A DNA stretch of 64,000 bases. Source: Maniola hyperantus. Lineage: Eukaryota > Arthropoda > Insecta > Lepidoptera > Nymphalidae. Position numbers and translations under genes: made by a program. Each line of letters starts with the position of its first letter. Position 1 is the first letter of the stretch. Where the stretch lies: positions 1-64,000 of the forward strand of contig NC_048562.1 of the NCBI RefSeq assembly GCF_902806685.2, written 5' to 3'. The notes under the pieces are model-generated. The model searched no databases. It was given only the letters and a program-made list of their open reading frames with translations, and was not told the origin of the DNA. Shown here one piece after another: positions 22,650 to 36,300 of the stretch.

Positions 22650-23885
22650 CTTAGCACCAGCACCTCCAACCATGACTATTATAACTTTTTAGCTTGTTTT
22701 TATTATTATTTTTTGAATCATCAAATGCTTCTTGCACTGGTTCGGAATGCCTTTCCTACCGAGAAGAACTAGCAAGAAACTCGGCGGTTGCTCTTTTCAA
22801 ATATTTGATATAGGTACAAGATTATGCCATGTATAAAATAATATTTGCAGTGTTGTGCGTTGCTGGAACGAGCTGCAGGTCAAATCCACGCTCTTTTATC
22901 ATTTAGATAATCTTCAATTGTGTAATATGCTTTTTTCAGGAGCATATTTTGAATAGATTTTTTAAACTTGTTCAAAGGTAAGTTCAAAATTATAAAAGGT
23001 AATACCCATACCCACAAATGACTTTTAGACTTTCCTGAGGCGGAAGGTAGGAAGCTGCAAGCTTGTCTCTGTTTCTAGTCAGCCTATTGTGTAGATCACC
23101 AATTTTCTTGTAACTAAGAATATTTTATCTCACAAAAATTATGTTATTATAAATATATTGAGAGGCTACAGTAAGGATATCTATTTACTTAAATTTCTCT
23201 CGAAGGGAATCGTGTGGTCTTAAGTTATAAATTGCGCGTATTGCCCTTTTTTGTAATACAAAAATTCTCCCAATATCTGCCGCTTTACTCCATATTAAGA
23301 TTCCATAGTCAGTTAACTGCCGAATCTTTCTAACAGCGTAAGCGGCAGAGCTCAATTTGCCAGCAAGAGTTAATATATGGGTGCCCCATTGAAGCTTCGC
23401 ATCTAAGGTTATCCCCAAAAATGTTGTAGTCTCTTCTATTTTCAATGTATCGTTATTTATCATTAAATTAATGTTACTTGTGTTCTTGGTATTGGGCAGT
23501 GCGAATTCAACACACTTAGTTTTTTTTGCATTTAAAAGTAAATTATTTACGGTAAACCAGTGAGTTACCTGAGATATGGCACTACTTACATCGTCAAAAT
23601 TCTTTATTTCTATTAAAAATCAAAGACGTATCATCAGCAAATAGTGCAATATCGCAAGTATTTTGGACAAAATATGGTAAATCGTTTATGTACCAAGAAC
23701 ATGAAAGGACCTAGAATAGAGCCTTGAGGAACACCCATTAGTGAGGCTGAAAAATTTATCCATTTAGTCATGTGTAATAAATTATTACACATGACTTTAA
23801 TATTTATGGGAGTACTGTTATATGTTTGAAACTGTGTATATTTAGTCTGGTAGTATGTAGTATGGCACAGATATTGTAAACTGAA
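22650..23885 (-). pseudogene. Degenerate CR1/Jockey-like LINE reverse transcriptase
   Basis: Minus-strand RT pieces lie in several frames. These are GVPQGSILGPFMF (about 23720-23760), the FADD catalytic box (near 23650, in the frame containing LFADDTSLIF) and the downstream FLGITLDAKLQWGTHI thumb segment (23185-23463). The 3' untranslated part at 22750-22800 carries 'cgccgagtttcttgctagttc' (minus strand), a motif common in lepidopteran CR1-like LINE tails. There is no endonuclease domain, so it is 5'-truncated and decayed. Confidence 0.8.
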
Positions 23886-24058
23886 CACTTCTCGGTAGGA
23901 GCGCCATTCCCAACCAGTGGTATATTCAATGAAATGAAATCATTTATTTGTGTGAATATGTGAAGACAAGGTGTTTACAATAGACTTAACTAGTTGACTA
24001 CATTCAAAAGCACTTAAAAAATGTTGCTGAATAAAAATATATTCTATTCTATTCTGTT
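23886..24058 (+). mobile_element. LINE 3' end with (ATTCT)n tail
   Basis: Begins 'cttctcggtaggagcgccat', the plus-strand counterpart of the 3' UTR seen inverted at 22750. It runs to a poor (attct)n tail at 24037-24058. The two LINE 3' ends face in opposite directions. Confidence 0.65.
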
Positions 24059-24062
24059 CTCA

Positions 24063-24215
24063 GACACGCAGGTTTCCTTACAATACTCCTCCACCGTTAA
24101 AGCAAGTGATATTTAATTGCTTAATGCACGTAACTATGAGAAGTTAGAGGTGAGTGCCCGGGATTGTAGACCCTCTCGTTGTGTGAGGAGACCTGTGCTC
24201 AGTAGTGCGCCAGCG
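24063..24215 (-). mobile_element. SINE fragment just before exon 1
   Basis: Contains 'caccgttaaagcaagtgat' and 'gtgcccgggattgta', the inverted SINE body and B box. It ends within about 40 bases of the exon-1 acceptor. Confidence 0.65.
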
Positions 24216-24250
24216 CCGGACCGATGATGACACGAGTGGTTGTGTTGCAG

Positions 24251-24381
24251 CAGTTCCCCCGGACATGGCCGCCATGGACCTGCGGCAGAAGGGGCTGCAC
24301 GAGGAACACCTGGAGCGCTTCGCGGAGGAGTTCTGCAAGCACGACGAGCTCATGAAGCCGCGCGTCTCGCACACCGTGCAG
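24251..24381 (+). CDS. Exon 1 (start codon at 24265)
   Basis: After acceptor ttgtgttgcag, the ATG at 24265 sits in a good context (cggacATGGcc). It opens 39 codons, MAAMDLRQKGLHEEHLERF and on to SHTVQ, ending at donor cag|gtctgt in phase 0. The frame is open upstream of the ATG to the acceptor, so a further upstream coding exon is possible. Confidence 0.75.
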
Positions 24382-27300
24382 GTCTGTACATTATAACCTT
24401 CTAAATAAAAAGAAAAGCTGACTGACTGACTGACTGATCTATCAACGCACAGCACAAACTATTGAATGGATCAGGCTGAAATTTGGATAAATTTAGCATG
24501 CAGATAACTATTAAAAATAAATAAACACTTAGTAAGGATTTTTGAAAATTCAACCCTTACAGGTGTAAAATAGGGGTTTGAAATGTGTAGTCCTAGTCCA
24601 CGTGGATGTATAATATATAATAGACTAGCTGATGCCCGCAACTTCAAATAAATAATTTAAGCATAAGACAGAAAAGCAGGTTAAATTTAACTAATTTTAT
24701 AAGTTATTAAAAAGTTCCCTCATATAAAGCTTACATGTGGATATAGATCACAACGCCTAGAGGCTTATCGAGAGTTTTAATCTTTATAATAACCTAACTG
24801 CAATATTAACTTGATTAGGGCACAATTGCTATTGTAACCACATAATCAAAATAGCGACCTAAACACAAAAAGTATTTTATAGTCGCCGATGTCTCGAGTC
24901 AGAACGAGACTGGCTTAAAAACCTTCAAACACCGGTATTTATACAAATCGATTCAAGATGGCTCCCCTGCCACAGATCGCGTGTCACCGGATGAGTCAAA
25001 TATTGTCTAATTCATTAAGCTAACAATAAAAACAATAAATAAAAAAATTTAGGTACAAATTACAATGCTTCTTGTGTCCATGGGCATACTCCTTTAGAGT
25101 CTTTAAATGTAAAATTCATGTCCTGTCCCGTTTTAACGATATTAAAAAGAAAAAGATGCAGATCAGAAAGACTAGTAAATCAGCGCCATTGAATAGCGGA
25201 CTTTACCACACTCTCCCAAACACCGCCGATGTGGGGAGTGTGCGGTGGGCTATGGGGAAATGTGATTTGTTTGCTGGAACTGCATTTGCTGCAGAGGACC
25301 GTGCAGGCGCGCAGGCAGGCGATGCTGGCGCTGGGGGAGGTGTTCAACGTGCTGGAGCTCAGGGAGATGGCGCGGCTGCTGGCGCGGTTCCGGCAGCTCT
25401 GCATCAACAAGGTACGCTGACCACCAAACCACTCTGTACTTATATAAAATCCGTTCTAGCTATGAAGCAATCTCAGGGAATCTGAACTGAACTGTACTCC
25501 ATGACCACGAGCAGAGATCGACTGAACCATATCATATCATTATTACTTTAAATAAGGGCATCATTCTTTTATGATTTGACAGTAGCTAATGTCAAAAATT
25601 AAAACGCTTTGTTATGCTTTGTTTAGTTAAATTTCGAGTATAAAACTCACCCCATTATTAACCCAAGAAAACTCCTACTATTATATATTATGATGAACGG
25701 CCCTCAGCAATGAGGAATAGGATGCAGAGAGAGATGTAACAAGCACTTAAACACTCAGATGCGGTGGCTGATCCGCGTGGCGAAGGCGCGCTACGGCACC
25801 GGCGCCGACGCGCTGCACATCGCGCCCGCGTGGCTGCGCAAGCTCGACACACCCTTAGACCTCATGATCAGCGCGCTCAAGGTGAGTTGACATTGTTACA
25901 CTGTCACACACAAGCCGCGTGGCGCAGGCGCGCTACGGCACCGGCGCCGATCGCGCTGCACATCGCGCCCGCGTGGCTGCGCAAGCTCGACACACCCTTA
26001 GACCTCATGATCAGCGCGCTCAAGGTGAGTTGACATTGTTACACTGTCACACACAAGCCGCGTGGCGCAGGCGCGCTACGGCACCGGCGCCGACGCGCTG
26101 CACATCGCGCCCGCGTGGCTGCGCAAGCTCGACACACCCTTAGACCTCATGATCAGCGCGCTCAAGGTGAGTTGACATTGTTACACTGTCACACACAAGC
26201 CGCGTGGCGCAGGCGCGCTACGGCACCGGCGCCGACGCGCTGCACATCGCGCCCGCGTGGCTGCGCAAGCTCGACACACCCTTAGACCTCATGATCAGCG
26301 CGCTCAAGGTGAGTTGACATTGTTACACTGTCACACACAAGCCGCGTGGCGCAGGCGCGCTACGGCACCGGCGCCGACGCGCTGCACATCGCGCCCGCGT
26401 GGCTGCGCAAGCTCGACACACCCTTAGACCTCATGATCAGCGCGCTCAAGGTGAGTTGACATTGTTACACTGTCACACACAAGCCGCGTGGCGCAGGCGC
26501 GCTACGGCACCGGCGCCGACGCGCTGCACATCGCGCCCGCGTGGCTGCGCAAGCTCGACACACCCTTAGACCTCATGATCAGCGCGCTCAAGGTGAGTTG
26601 ACATTGTTACACTGTCACACACAAGCCGCGTGGCGCAGGCGCGCTACGGCACCGGCGCCGACGCGCTGCACATCGCGCCCGCGTGGCTGCGCAAGCTCGA
26701 CACACCCTTAGACCTCATGATCAGCGCGCTCAAGGTGAGTTGACATTGTTACACTGTCACACACAAGCCGCGTGGCGCAGGCGCGCTACGGCACCGGCGC
26801 CGACGCGCTGCACATCGCGCCCGCGTGGCTGCGCAAGCTCGACACACCCTTAGACCTCATGATCAGCGCGCTCAAGGTGAGTTGACATTGTTACACTGTC
26901 ACACACAAGCCGCGTGGCGCAGGCGCGCTACGGCACCGGCGCCGACGCGCTGCACATCGCGCCCGCGTGGCTGCGCAAGCTCGACACACCCTTAGACCTC
27001 ATGATCAGCGCGCTCAAGGTGAGTTGACATTGTTACACTGTCACACACAAGCCGCGTGGCGCAGGCGCGCTACGGCACCGGCGCCGACGCGCTGCACATC
27101 GCGCCCGCGTGGCTGCGCAAGCTCGACACACCCTTAGACCTCATGATCAGCGCGCTCAAGGTGAGTTGACATTGTTACACTGTCACACACAAGCCGCGTG
27201 GCGCAGGCGCGCTACGGCACCGGCGCCGACGCGCTGCACATCGCGCCCGCGTGGCTGCGCAAGCTCGACACACCCTTAGACCTCATGATCAGCGCGCTCA

Positions 27301-30300
27301 AGGTGAGTTGACATTGTTACACTGTCACACACAAGCCGCGTGGCGCAGGCGCGCTACGGCACCGGCGCCGACGCGCTGCACATCGCGCCCGCGTGGCTGC
27401 GCAAGCTCGACACACCCTTAGACCTCATGATCAGCGCGCTCAAGGTGAGTTGACATTGTTACACTGTCACACACAAGCCGCGTGGCGCAGGCGCGCTACG
27501 GCACCGGCGCCGACGCGCTGCACATCGCGCCCGCGTGGCTGCGCAAGCTCGACACACCCTTAGACCTCATGATCAGCGCGCTCAAGGTGAGTTGACATTG
27601 TTACACTGTCACACACAAGCCGCGTGGCGCAGGCGCGCTACGGCACCGGCGCCGACGCGCTGCACATCGCGCCCGCGTGGCTGCGCAAGCTCGACACACC
27701 CTTAGACCTCATGATCAGCGCGCTCAAGGTGAGTTGACATTGTTACACTGTCACACACAAGCCGCGTGGCGCAGGCGCGCTACGGCACCGGCGCCGACGC
27801 GCTGCACATCGCGCCCGCGTGGCTGCGCAAGCTCGACACACCCTTAGACCTCATGATCAGCGCGCTCAAGGTGAGTTGACATTGTTACACTGTCACACAC
27901 AAGCCGCGTGGCGCAGGCGCGCTACGGCACCGGCGCCGACGCGCTGCACATCGCGCCCGCGTGGCTGCGCAAGCTCGACACACCCTTAGACCTCATGATC
28001 AGCGCGCTCAAGGTGAGTTGACATTGTTACACTGTCACACACAAGCCGCGTGGCGCAGGCGCGCTACGGCACCGGCGCCGACGCGCTGCACATCGCGCCC
28101 GCGTGGCTGCGCAAGCTCGACACACCCTTAGACCTCATGATCAGCGCGCTCAAGGTGAGTTGACATTGTTACACTGTCACACACAAGCCGCGTGGCGCAG
28201 GCGCGCTACGGCACCGGCGCCGACGCGCTGCACATCGCGCCCGCGTGGCTGCGCAAGCTCGACACACCCTTAGACCTCATGATCAGCGCGCTCAAGGTGA
28301 GTTGACATTGTTACACTGTCACACACAAGCCGCGTGGCGCAGGCGCGCTACGGCACCGGCGCCGACGCGCTGCACATCGCGCCCGCGTGGCTGCGCAAGC
28401 TCGACACACCCTTAGACCTCATGATCAGCGCGCTCAAGGTGAGTTGACATTGTTACACTGTCACACACAAGCCGCGTGGCGCAGGCGCGCTACGGCACCG
28501 GCGCCGACGCGCTGCACATCGCGCCCGCGTGGCTGCGCAAGCTCGACACACCCTTAGACCTCATGATCAGCGCGCTCAAGGTGAGTTGACATTGTTACAC
28601 TGTCACACACAAGCCGCGTGGCGCAGGCGCGCTACGGCACCGGCGCCGACGCGCTGCACATCGCGCCCGCGTGGCTGCGCAAGCTCGACACACCCTTAGA
28701 CCTCATGATCAGCGCGCTCAAGGTGAGTTGACATTGTTACACTGTCACACACAAGCCGCGTGGCGCAGGCGCGCTACGGCACCGGCGCCGACGCGCTGCA
28801 CATCGCGCCCGCGTGGCTGCGCAAGCTCGACACACCCTTAGACCTCATGATCAGCGCGCTCAAGGTGAGTTGACATTGTTACACTGTCACACACAAGCCG
28901 CGTGGCGCAGGCGCGCTACGGCACCGGCGCCGACGCGCTGCACATCGCGCCCGCGTGGCTGCGCAAGCTCGACACACCCTTAGACCTCATGATCAGCGCG
29001 CTCAAGGTGAGTTGACATTGTTACACTGTCACACACAAGCCGCGTGGCGCAGGCGCGCTACGGCACCGGCGCCGACGCGCTGCACATCGCGCCCGCGTGG
29101 CTGCGCAAGCTCGACACACCCTTAGACCTCATGATCAGCGCGCTCAAGGTGAGTTGACATTGTTACACTGTCACACACAAGCCGCGTGGCGCAGGCGCGC
29201 TACGGCACCGGCGCCGACGCGCTGCACATCGCGCCCGCGTGGCTGCGCAAGCTCGACACACCCTTAGACCTCATGATCAGCGCGCTCAAGGTGAGTTGAC
29301 ATTGTTACACTGTCACACACAAGCCGCGTGGCGCAGGCGCGCTACGGCACCGGCGCCGACGCGCTGCACATCGCGCCCGCGTGGCTGCGCAAGCTCGACA
29401 CACCCTTAGACCTCATGATCAGCGCGCTCAAGGTGAGTTGACATTGTTACACTGTCACACACAAGCCGCGTGGCGCAGGCGCGCTACGGCACCGGCGCCG
29501 ACGCGCTGCACATCGCGCCCGCGTGGCTGCGCAAGCTCGACACACCCTTAGACCTCATGATCAGCGCGCTCAAGGTGAGTTGACATTGTTACACTGTCAC
29601 ACACAAGCCGCGTGGCGCAGGCGCGCTACGGCACCGGCGCCGACGCGCTGCACATCGCGCCCGCGTGGCTGCGCAAGCTCGACACACCCTTCGACCTCAT
29701 GATCAGCGCGCTCAAGGTGAGTTGACATTGTTACACTGTCACACACAAGCCGCGTGGCGCAGGCGCGCTACGGCACCGGCGCCGACGCGCTGCACATCGC
29801 GCCCGCGTGGCTGCGCAAGCTCGACACACCCTTAGACCTCATGATCAGCGCGCTCAAGGTGAGTTGACATTGTTACACTGTCACACACAAGCCGCGTGGC
29901 GCAGGCGCGCTACGGCACCGGCGCCGACGCGCTGCACATCACACACACACACACTGTGTGTATATGACACTCATACACATAATCACAGGTAACACACACA
30001 CTCACAGGTAACACACACGCGCACACACTCACAGGTAACATTTGACAAAAATTTTTTTTTTTTTTACACGCTATTCACGGTTAATAATGAATACAACGTG
30101 GAAGCGGAATTTTCTGACGGAGACAAGAAGGGCTTCGCGTGAACGCCATCTAAAGTATAATTGGCGCCATCTGTAACTTTTTGTTTATTGTTTGCGTTGT
30201 TACATGTTTATGTGTTCCGCATGTGACGTGCAGATGGAGGGCACGCACGAAGGGCCGCGCTCGGCGCACACGGTGCGGATGGCGCGCTTCACGTGGGACC

Positions 30301-33300
30301 TGTACTGCGGCGTGCGCGCGGCCCTGCAGGCCTCGGACGAGCCGTCCGCCCTCGTCGCGCACAGCAGCACCGTCGAGGCGTTCGCGCACCAGGCGGAGCT
30401 GCCGCGGGACGCCGTGCACGGGATATGGTGAGCCACAGACACGTAGCGGCTGCAGGACCCGGCAACAAATATTGTACATCGCCCCGGATTGCGGTTTCGT
30501 AGAGCGTTGTCTCTGTCGTTGAGATCGACAAAACGTCACATAGGTGTGAGTGACAAAAACGGCGCTCTACGAAGCCGAAATGTATTTCTAAAGGTGGATG
30601 TACAATATTTCCTTCCGGCTACTGCAAATACACTAATACAAACTATGGTCAAGACAACTTCCTAAAGTCCTAAAAATATATATAATGTGTTTATAAACAC
30701 TCTTGTGAAATAAAAGAACTTGTGTTGCTCTGTAAAGAGAATTATGTTTTATTAACGACCTGACATTTTACAAGAACCAAACACATAAGGTGTTAAAGAT
30801 TATCTTACCTGTAAAGAGAAACAACAATTGAAGCTATTATTTCACTGTTAATTCCCCTAGGTATTGTTTAAACTTTAAATTCTAATTTTATATTATAATT
30901 CGAAATTTACTCGCACAGCTAACGTTTTAATAAATAACAACCTGACAGTTGACACTTGACAGCTCTGTCGTGTCAATGCGCGGCAGATTCAAATGATGAA
31001 ATCATAGACATAGATAAGTGATGACATTGACATAGACAAATAAATGAAGAGAAATAAATGGGCTTCCTAAGGCCATTTATATATAGTTCATCCCGTAATA
31101 GCACTCCACGCCTCAACTGGGTAAGGAGGTTGTGCCTTAAGACCCGTACCACCGAATGGTTCACCCGCGCTGCAATATTATTATGTGTAGCGCGATTCAA
31201 GTGGTCACTAGTGCCACCTATCGGCTGTGGTGCGATTCAAGTGGCCACTAGTGCCACCTATCGGCTGTGGTGCGATTCAAGTGACCACTGGCGCCATCGG
31301 GGGTTCCATGTGGACGTAGAGCGTCCCATGATCACAACTCGCGATCGAGGTAGTAGGAGTGGAAACCCGGCCGCTAACTGCTGCAACATCTCTCAGGACG
31401 CGCATGTACGAGGCGGCGCTCGCCAAGCTGCGCCTGTCGTCGCGTCTGGGCGACGCGAAGAACCCGTCGCGGCCGTCGTCGCTGGACTGGCACGTCGTAG
31501 ACCTGGCGCTGCTGTACGACCCCCAGCAGGCCACGCTGGCCGCGGTGAGTTCCCGGCCGCTAACTGCTGCAACATCTCTCAGGACGCGCATGTACGAGGC
31601 GGCGCTCGCCAAGCTGCGCCTGTCGTCGCGTCTGGGCGACGCGAAGAACCCGTCGCGGCCGTCGTCGCTGGACTGGCACGTCGTAGACCTGGCGCTGCTG
31701 TACGACCCCCAGCAGGCCACGCTGGCCGCGGTGAGTTCCCGGCCGCTAACTGCTGCAACATCTCTCAGGACGCGCATGTACGAGGCGGCGCTCGCCAAGC
31801 TGCGCCTGTCGTCGCGTCTGGGCGACGCGAAGAACCCGTCGCGGCCGTCGTCGCTGGACTGGCACGTCGTAGACCTGGCGCTGCTGTACGACCCCCAGCA
31901 GGCCACGCTGGCCGCGGTGAGTTCCCGGCCGCTAACTGCTGCAACATCTCTCAGGACGCGCATGTACGAGGCGGCGCTCGCCAAGCTGCGCCTGTCGTCG
32001 CGTCTGGGCGACGCGAAGAACCCGTCGCGGCCGTCGTCGCTGGACTGGCACGTCGTAGACCTGGCGCTGCTGTACGACCCCCAGCAGGCCACGCTGGCCG
32101 CGGTGAGTTCCCGGCCGCTAACTGCTGCAACATCTCTCAGGACGCGCATGTACGAGGCGGCGCTCGCCAAGCTGCGCCTGTCGTCGCGTCTGGGCGACGC
32201 GAAGAACCCGTCGCGGCCGTCGTCGCTGGACTGGCACGTCGTAGACCTGGCGCTGCTGTACGACCCCCAGCAGGCCACGCTGGCCGCGGTGAGTTCCCGG
32301 CCGCTAACTGCTGCAACATCTCTCAGGACGCGCATGTACGAGGCGGCGCTCGCCAAGCTGCGCCTGTCGTCGCGTCTGGGCGACGCGAAGAACCCGTCGC
32401 GGCCGTCGTCGCTGGACTGGCACGTCGTAGACCTGGCGCTGCTGTACGACCCCCAGCAGGCCACGCTGGCCGCGGTGAGTTCCCGGCCGCTAACTGCTGC
32501 AACATCTCTCAGGACGCGCATGTACGAGGCGGCGCTCGCCAAGCTGCGCCTGTCGTCGCGTCTGGGCGACGCGAAGAACCCGTCGCGGCCGTCGTCGCTG
32601 GACTGGCACGTCGTAGACCTGGCGCTGCTGTACGACCCCCAGCAGGCCACGCTGGCCGCGGTGAGTTCCCGGCCGCTAACTGCTGCAACATCTCTCAGGA
32701 CGCGCATGTACGAGGCGGCGCTCGCCAAGCTGCGCCTGTCGTCGCGTCTGGGCGACGCGAAGAACCCGTCGCGGCCGTCGTCGCTGGACTGGCACGTCGT
32801 AGACCTGGCGCTGCTGTACGACCCCCAGCAGGCCACGCTGGCCGCGGTGAGTTCCCGGCCGCTAACTGCTGCAACATCTCTCAGGACGCGCATGTACGAG
32901 GCGGCGCTCGCCAAGCTGCGCCTGTCGTCGCGTCTGGGCGACGCGAAGAACCCGTCGCGGCCGTCGTCGCTGGACTGGCACGTCGTAGACCTGGCGCTGC
33001 TGTACGACCCCCAGCAGGCCACGCTGGCCGCGGTGAGTTCCCGGCCGCTAACTGCTGCAACATCTCTCAGGACGCGCATGTACGAGGCGGCGCTCGCCAA
33101 GCTGCGCCTGTCGTCGCGTCTGGGCGACGCGAAGAACCCGTCGCGGCCGTCGTCGCTGGACTGGCACGTCGTAGACCTGGCGCTGCTGTACGACCCCCAG
33201 CAGGCCACGCTGGCCGCGGTGAGTTTCCGGCCGCAAGAGGCAACCGAAGCTATGTTCAATACCTACACAAAGACAGCGCGAGTGTGCGGGCGTGCTCGAA

Positions 33301-36300
33301 GCCGAAGCGTCAAACACACTCCGAAGCTTCGTGGATATAATAAGACGTAGTCATATTTTGTACTTTAATTTTGTTTCCAGGAAAGCTTCTCCAATTCAGA
33401 GGAAGTGGAAGCGTTGCTTCAGCTCTACAAACTGATAACTGAAGCGTGCAACAAACTCGAGAAACACACGCAAGAAAACCAAAATGACACGGCGAGAATC
33501 CACATCACTGCGGAAAACACCCAAAGTGCGACGGAAACAACCCACAATACTGCTGAAATGATCCAAAGTGAACAGTCAAGTACACGCCAAACCCGACTCC
33601 AACATGGAACGGCGCTGCACCCGCTGCTCAAGAGTCGGCTACAGGCGCCGCAGTGGGAGAGCGCCGAGCTGTGGACCATGGTGCACTCCGAGTATAACAA
33701 GCGGTAAGGAAGGTTGTATTGCTATTGTCAGCAGGCAGCCACCCGCCGGCGAGTGGAGGCGGCGCGTCGCTGCACCCGCTGCTCAAGAGTCGGCTGCAGG
33801 CGCCGCAGTGGGAGAGCGCCGAGCTGTGGACCATGGTGCACTCCGAGTATAACAAGCGGTAAGGAAGGTTGTATTGCTATTGTCAGCAGGCAGCCACCCG
33901 CCGGCGAGTGGAGGCGGCGCGTCGCTGCACCCGCTGCTCAAGAGTCGGCTGCAGGCGCCGCAGTGGGAGAGCGCCGAGCTGTGGACCATGGTGCACTCCG
34001 AGTATAACAAGCGGTAAGGAAGGTTGTATTGCTATTGTCAGCAGGCAGCCACCCGCCGGCGAGTGGAGGCGGCGCGTCGCTGCACCCGCTGCTCAAGAGT
34101 CGGCCGCAGGCGCCGCAGTGGGAGAGCGCCGAGCTGTGGACCATGGTGCACTCCGAGTATAACAAGCGGTAAGGAAGGTTGTATTGCTATTGTCAGCAGG
34201 CAGCCACCCGCCGGCGAGTGGAGGCGGCGCGTCGCTGCACCCGCTGCTCAAGAGTCGGCTGCAGGCGCCGCAGTGGGAGAGCGCCGAGCTGTGGACCATG
34301 GTGCACTCCGAGTATAACAAGCGGTAAGGAAGGTTGTATTGCTATTGTCAGCAGGCAGCCACCCGCCGGCGAGTGGAGGCGGCGCGTCGCTGCACCCGCT
34401 GCTCAAGAGTCGGCTGCAGGCGCCGCAGTGGGAGAGCGCCGAGCTGTGGACCATGGTGCACTCCGAGTATAACAAGCGGTAAGGAAGGTTGTATTGCTAT
34501 TGTCAGCAGGCAGCCACCCGCCGGCGAGTGGAGGCGGCGCGTCGCTGCACCCGCTGCTCAAGAGTCGGCTGCAGGCGCCGCAGTGGGAGAGCGCCGAGCT
34601 GTGGACCATGGTGCACTCCGAGTATAACAAGCGGTAAGGAAGGTTGTATTGCTATTGTCAGCAGGCAGCCACCCGCCGGCGAGTGGAGGCGGCGCGTCGC
34701 TGCACCCGCTGCTCAAGAGTCGGCTGCAGGCGCCGCAGTGGGAGAGCGCCGAGCTGTGGACCATGGTGCACTCCGAGTATAACAAGCGGTAAGGAAGGTT
34801 GTATTGCTATTGTCAGCAGGCAGCCACCCGCCGGCGAGTGGAGGCGGCGCGTCGCTGCACCCGCTGCTCAAGAGTCGGCTGCAGGCGCCGCAGTGGGAGA
34901 GCGCCGAGCTGTGGACCATGGTGCACTCCGAGTATAACAAGCGGTAAGGGAGGTTGTATTGCTATTGTCAGCAGGCAGCCACCCGCCGGCGAGTGGAGGC
35001 GGCGCGTCGCTGCACCCGCTGCTCAAGAGTCGGCTGCAGGCGCCGCAGTGGGAGAGCGCCGAGCTGTGGACCATGGTGCACTCCGAGTATAACAAGCGGT
35101 AAGGAAGGTTGTATTGCTATTGTCAGCAGGCAGCCACCCGCCGGCGAGTGGAGGCGGCGCGTCGCTGCACCCGCTGCTCAAGAGTCGGCTGCAGGCGCCG
35201 CAGTGGGAGAGCGCCGAGCTGTGGACCATGGTGCACTCCGAGTATAACAAGCGGTAAGGAAGGTTGTATTGCTATTGTCAGCAGGCAGCCACCCGCCGGC
35301 GAGTGGAGGCGGCGCGTCGCTGCACCCGCTGCTCAAGAGTCGGCTGCAGGCGCCGCAATGGGAGAGCGCCGAGCTGTGGACCATGGTGCACTCCGAGTAT
35401 AACAAGCGGTAAGGAAGGTTGTATTGCTATTGTCAGCAGGCAGCCACCCGCCGGCGAGTGGAGGCGGCGCGTCGCTGCACCCGCTGCTCAAGAGTCGGCT
35501 GCAGGCGCCGCAGTGGGAGAGCGCCGAGCTGTGGACCATGGTGCACTCCGAGTATAACAAGCGGTAAGGAAGGTTGTATTGCTATTGTCAGCAGGCAGCC
35601 ACCCGCCGGCGAGTGGAGGCGGCGCGTCGCTGCACCCGCTGCTCAAGAGTCGGCTGCAGGCGCCGCAGTGGGAGAGCGCCGAGCTGTGGACCATGGTGCA
35701 CTCCGAGTATAACAAGCGGTAAGGAAGGTTGTATTGCTATTGTCAGCAGGCAGCCACCCGCCGGCGAGTGGAGGCGGCGCGTCGCTGCACCCGCTGCTCA
35801 AGAGTCGGCTGCAGGCGCCGCAGTGGGAGAGCGCCGAGCTGTGGACCATGGTGCACTCCGAGTATAACAAGCGGTAAGGAAGGTTGTATTGCTATTGTCA
35901 GCAGGCAGCCACCCGCCGGCGAGTGGAGGCGGCGCGTCGCTGCACCCGCTGCTCAAGAGTCGGCTGCAGGCGCCGCAGTGGGAGAGCGCCGAGCTGTGGA
36001 CCATGGTGCACTCCGAGTATAACAAGCGGTAAGGAAGGTTGTATTGCTATTGTCAGCAGGCAGCCACCCGCCGGCGAGTGGAGGCGGCGCGTCGCTGCAC
36101 CCGCTGCTCAAGAGTCGGCTGCAGGCGCCGCAGTGGGAGAGCGCCGAGCTGTGGACCATGGTGCACTCCGAGTATAACAAGCGGTAAGGAAGGTTGTATT
36201 GCTATTGTCAGCAGGCAGCCACCCGCCGGCGAGTGGAGGCGGCGCGTCGCTGCACCCGCTGCTCAAGAGTCGGCTGCAGGCGCCGCAGTGGGAGAGCGCC

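Noticed and set aside
31058..33350. Very long open frames (660-760 codons) on both strands over the exon-5 array
   Set aside because: They arise because the 186-bp unit is a multiple of three. Only the frame matching exon 5 has splice-site and phase support. The minus-strand and +1 frames are shadows.
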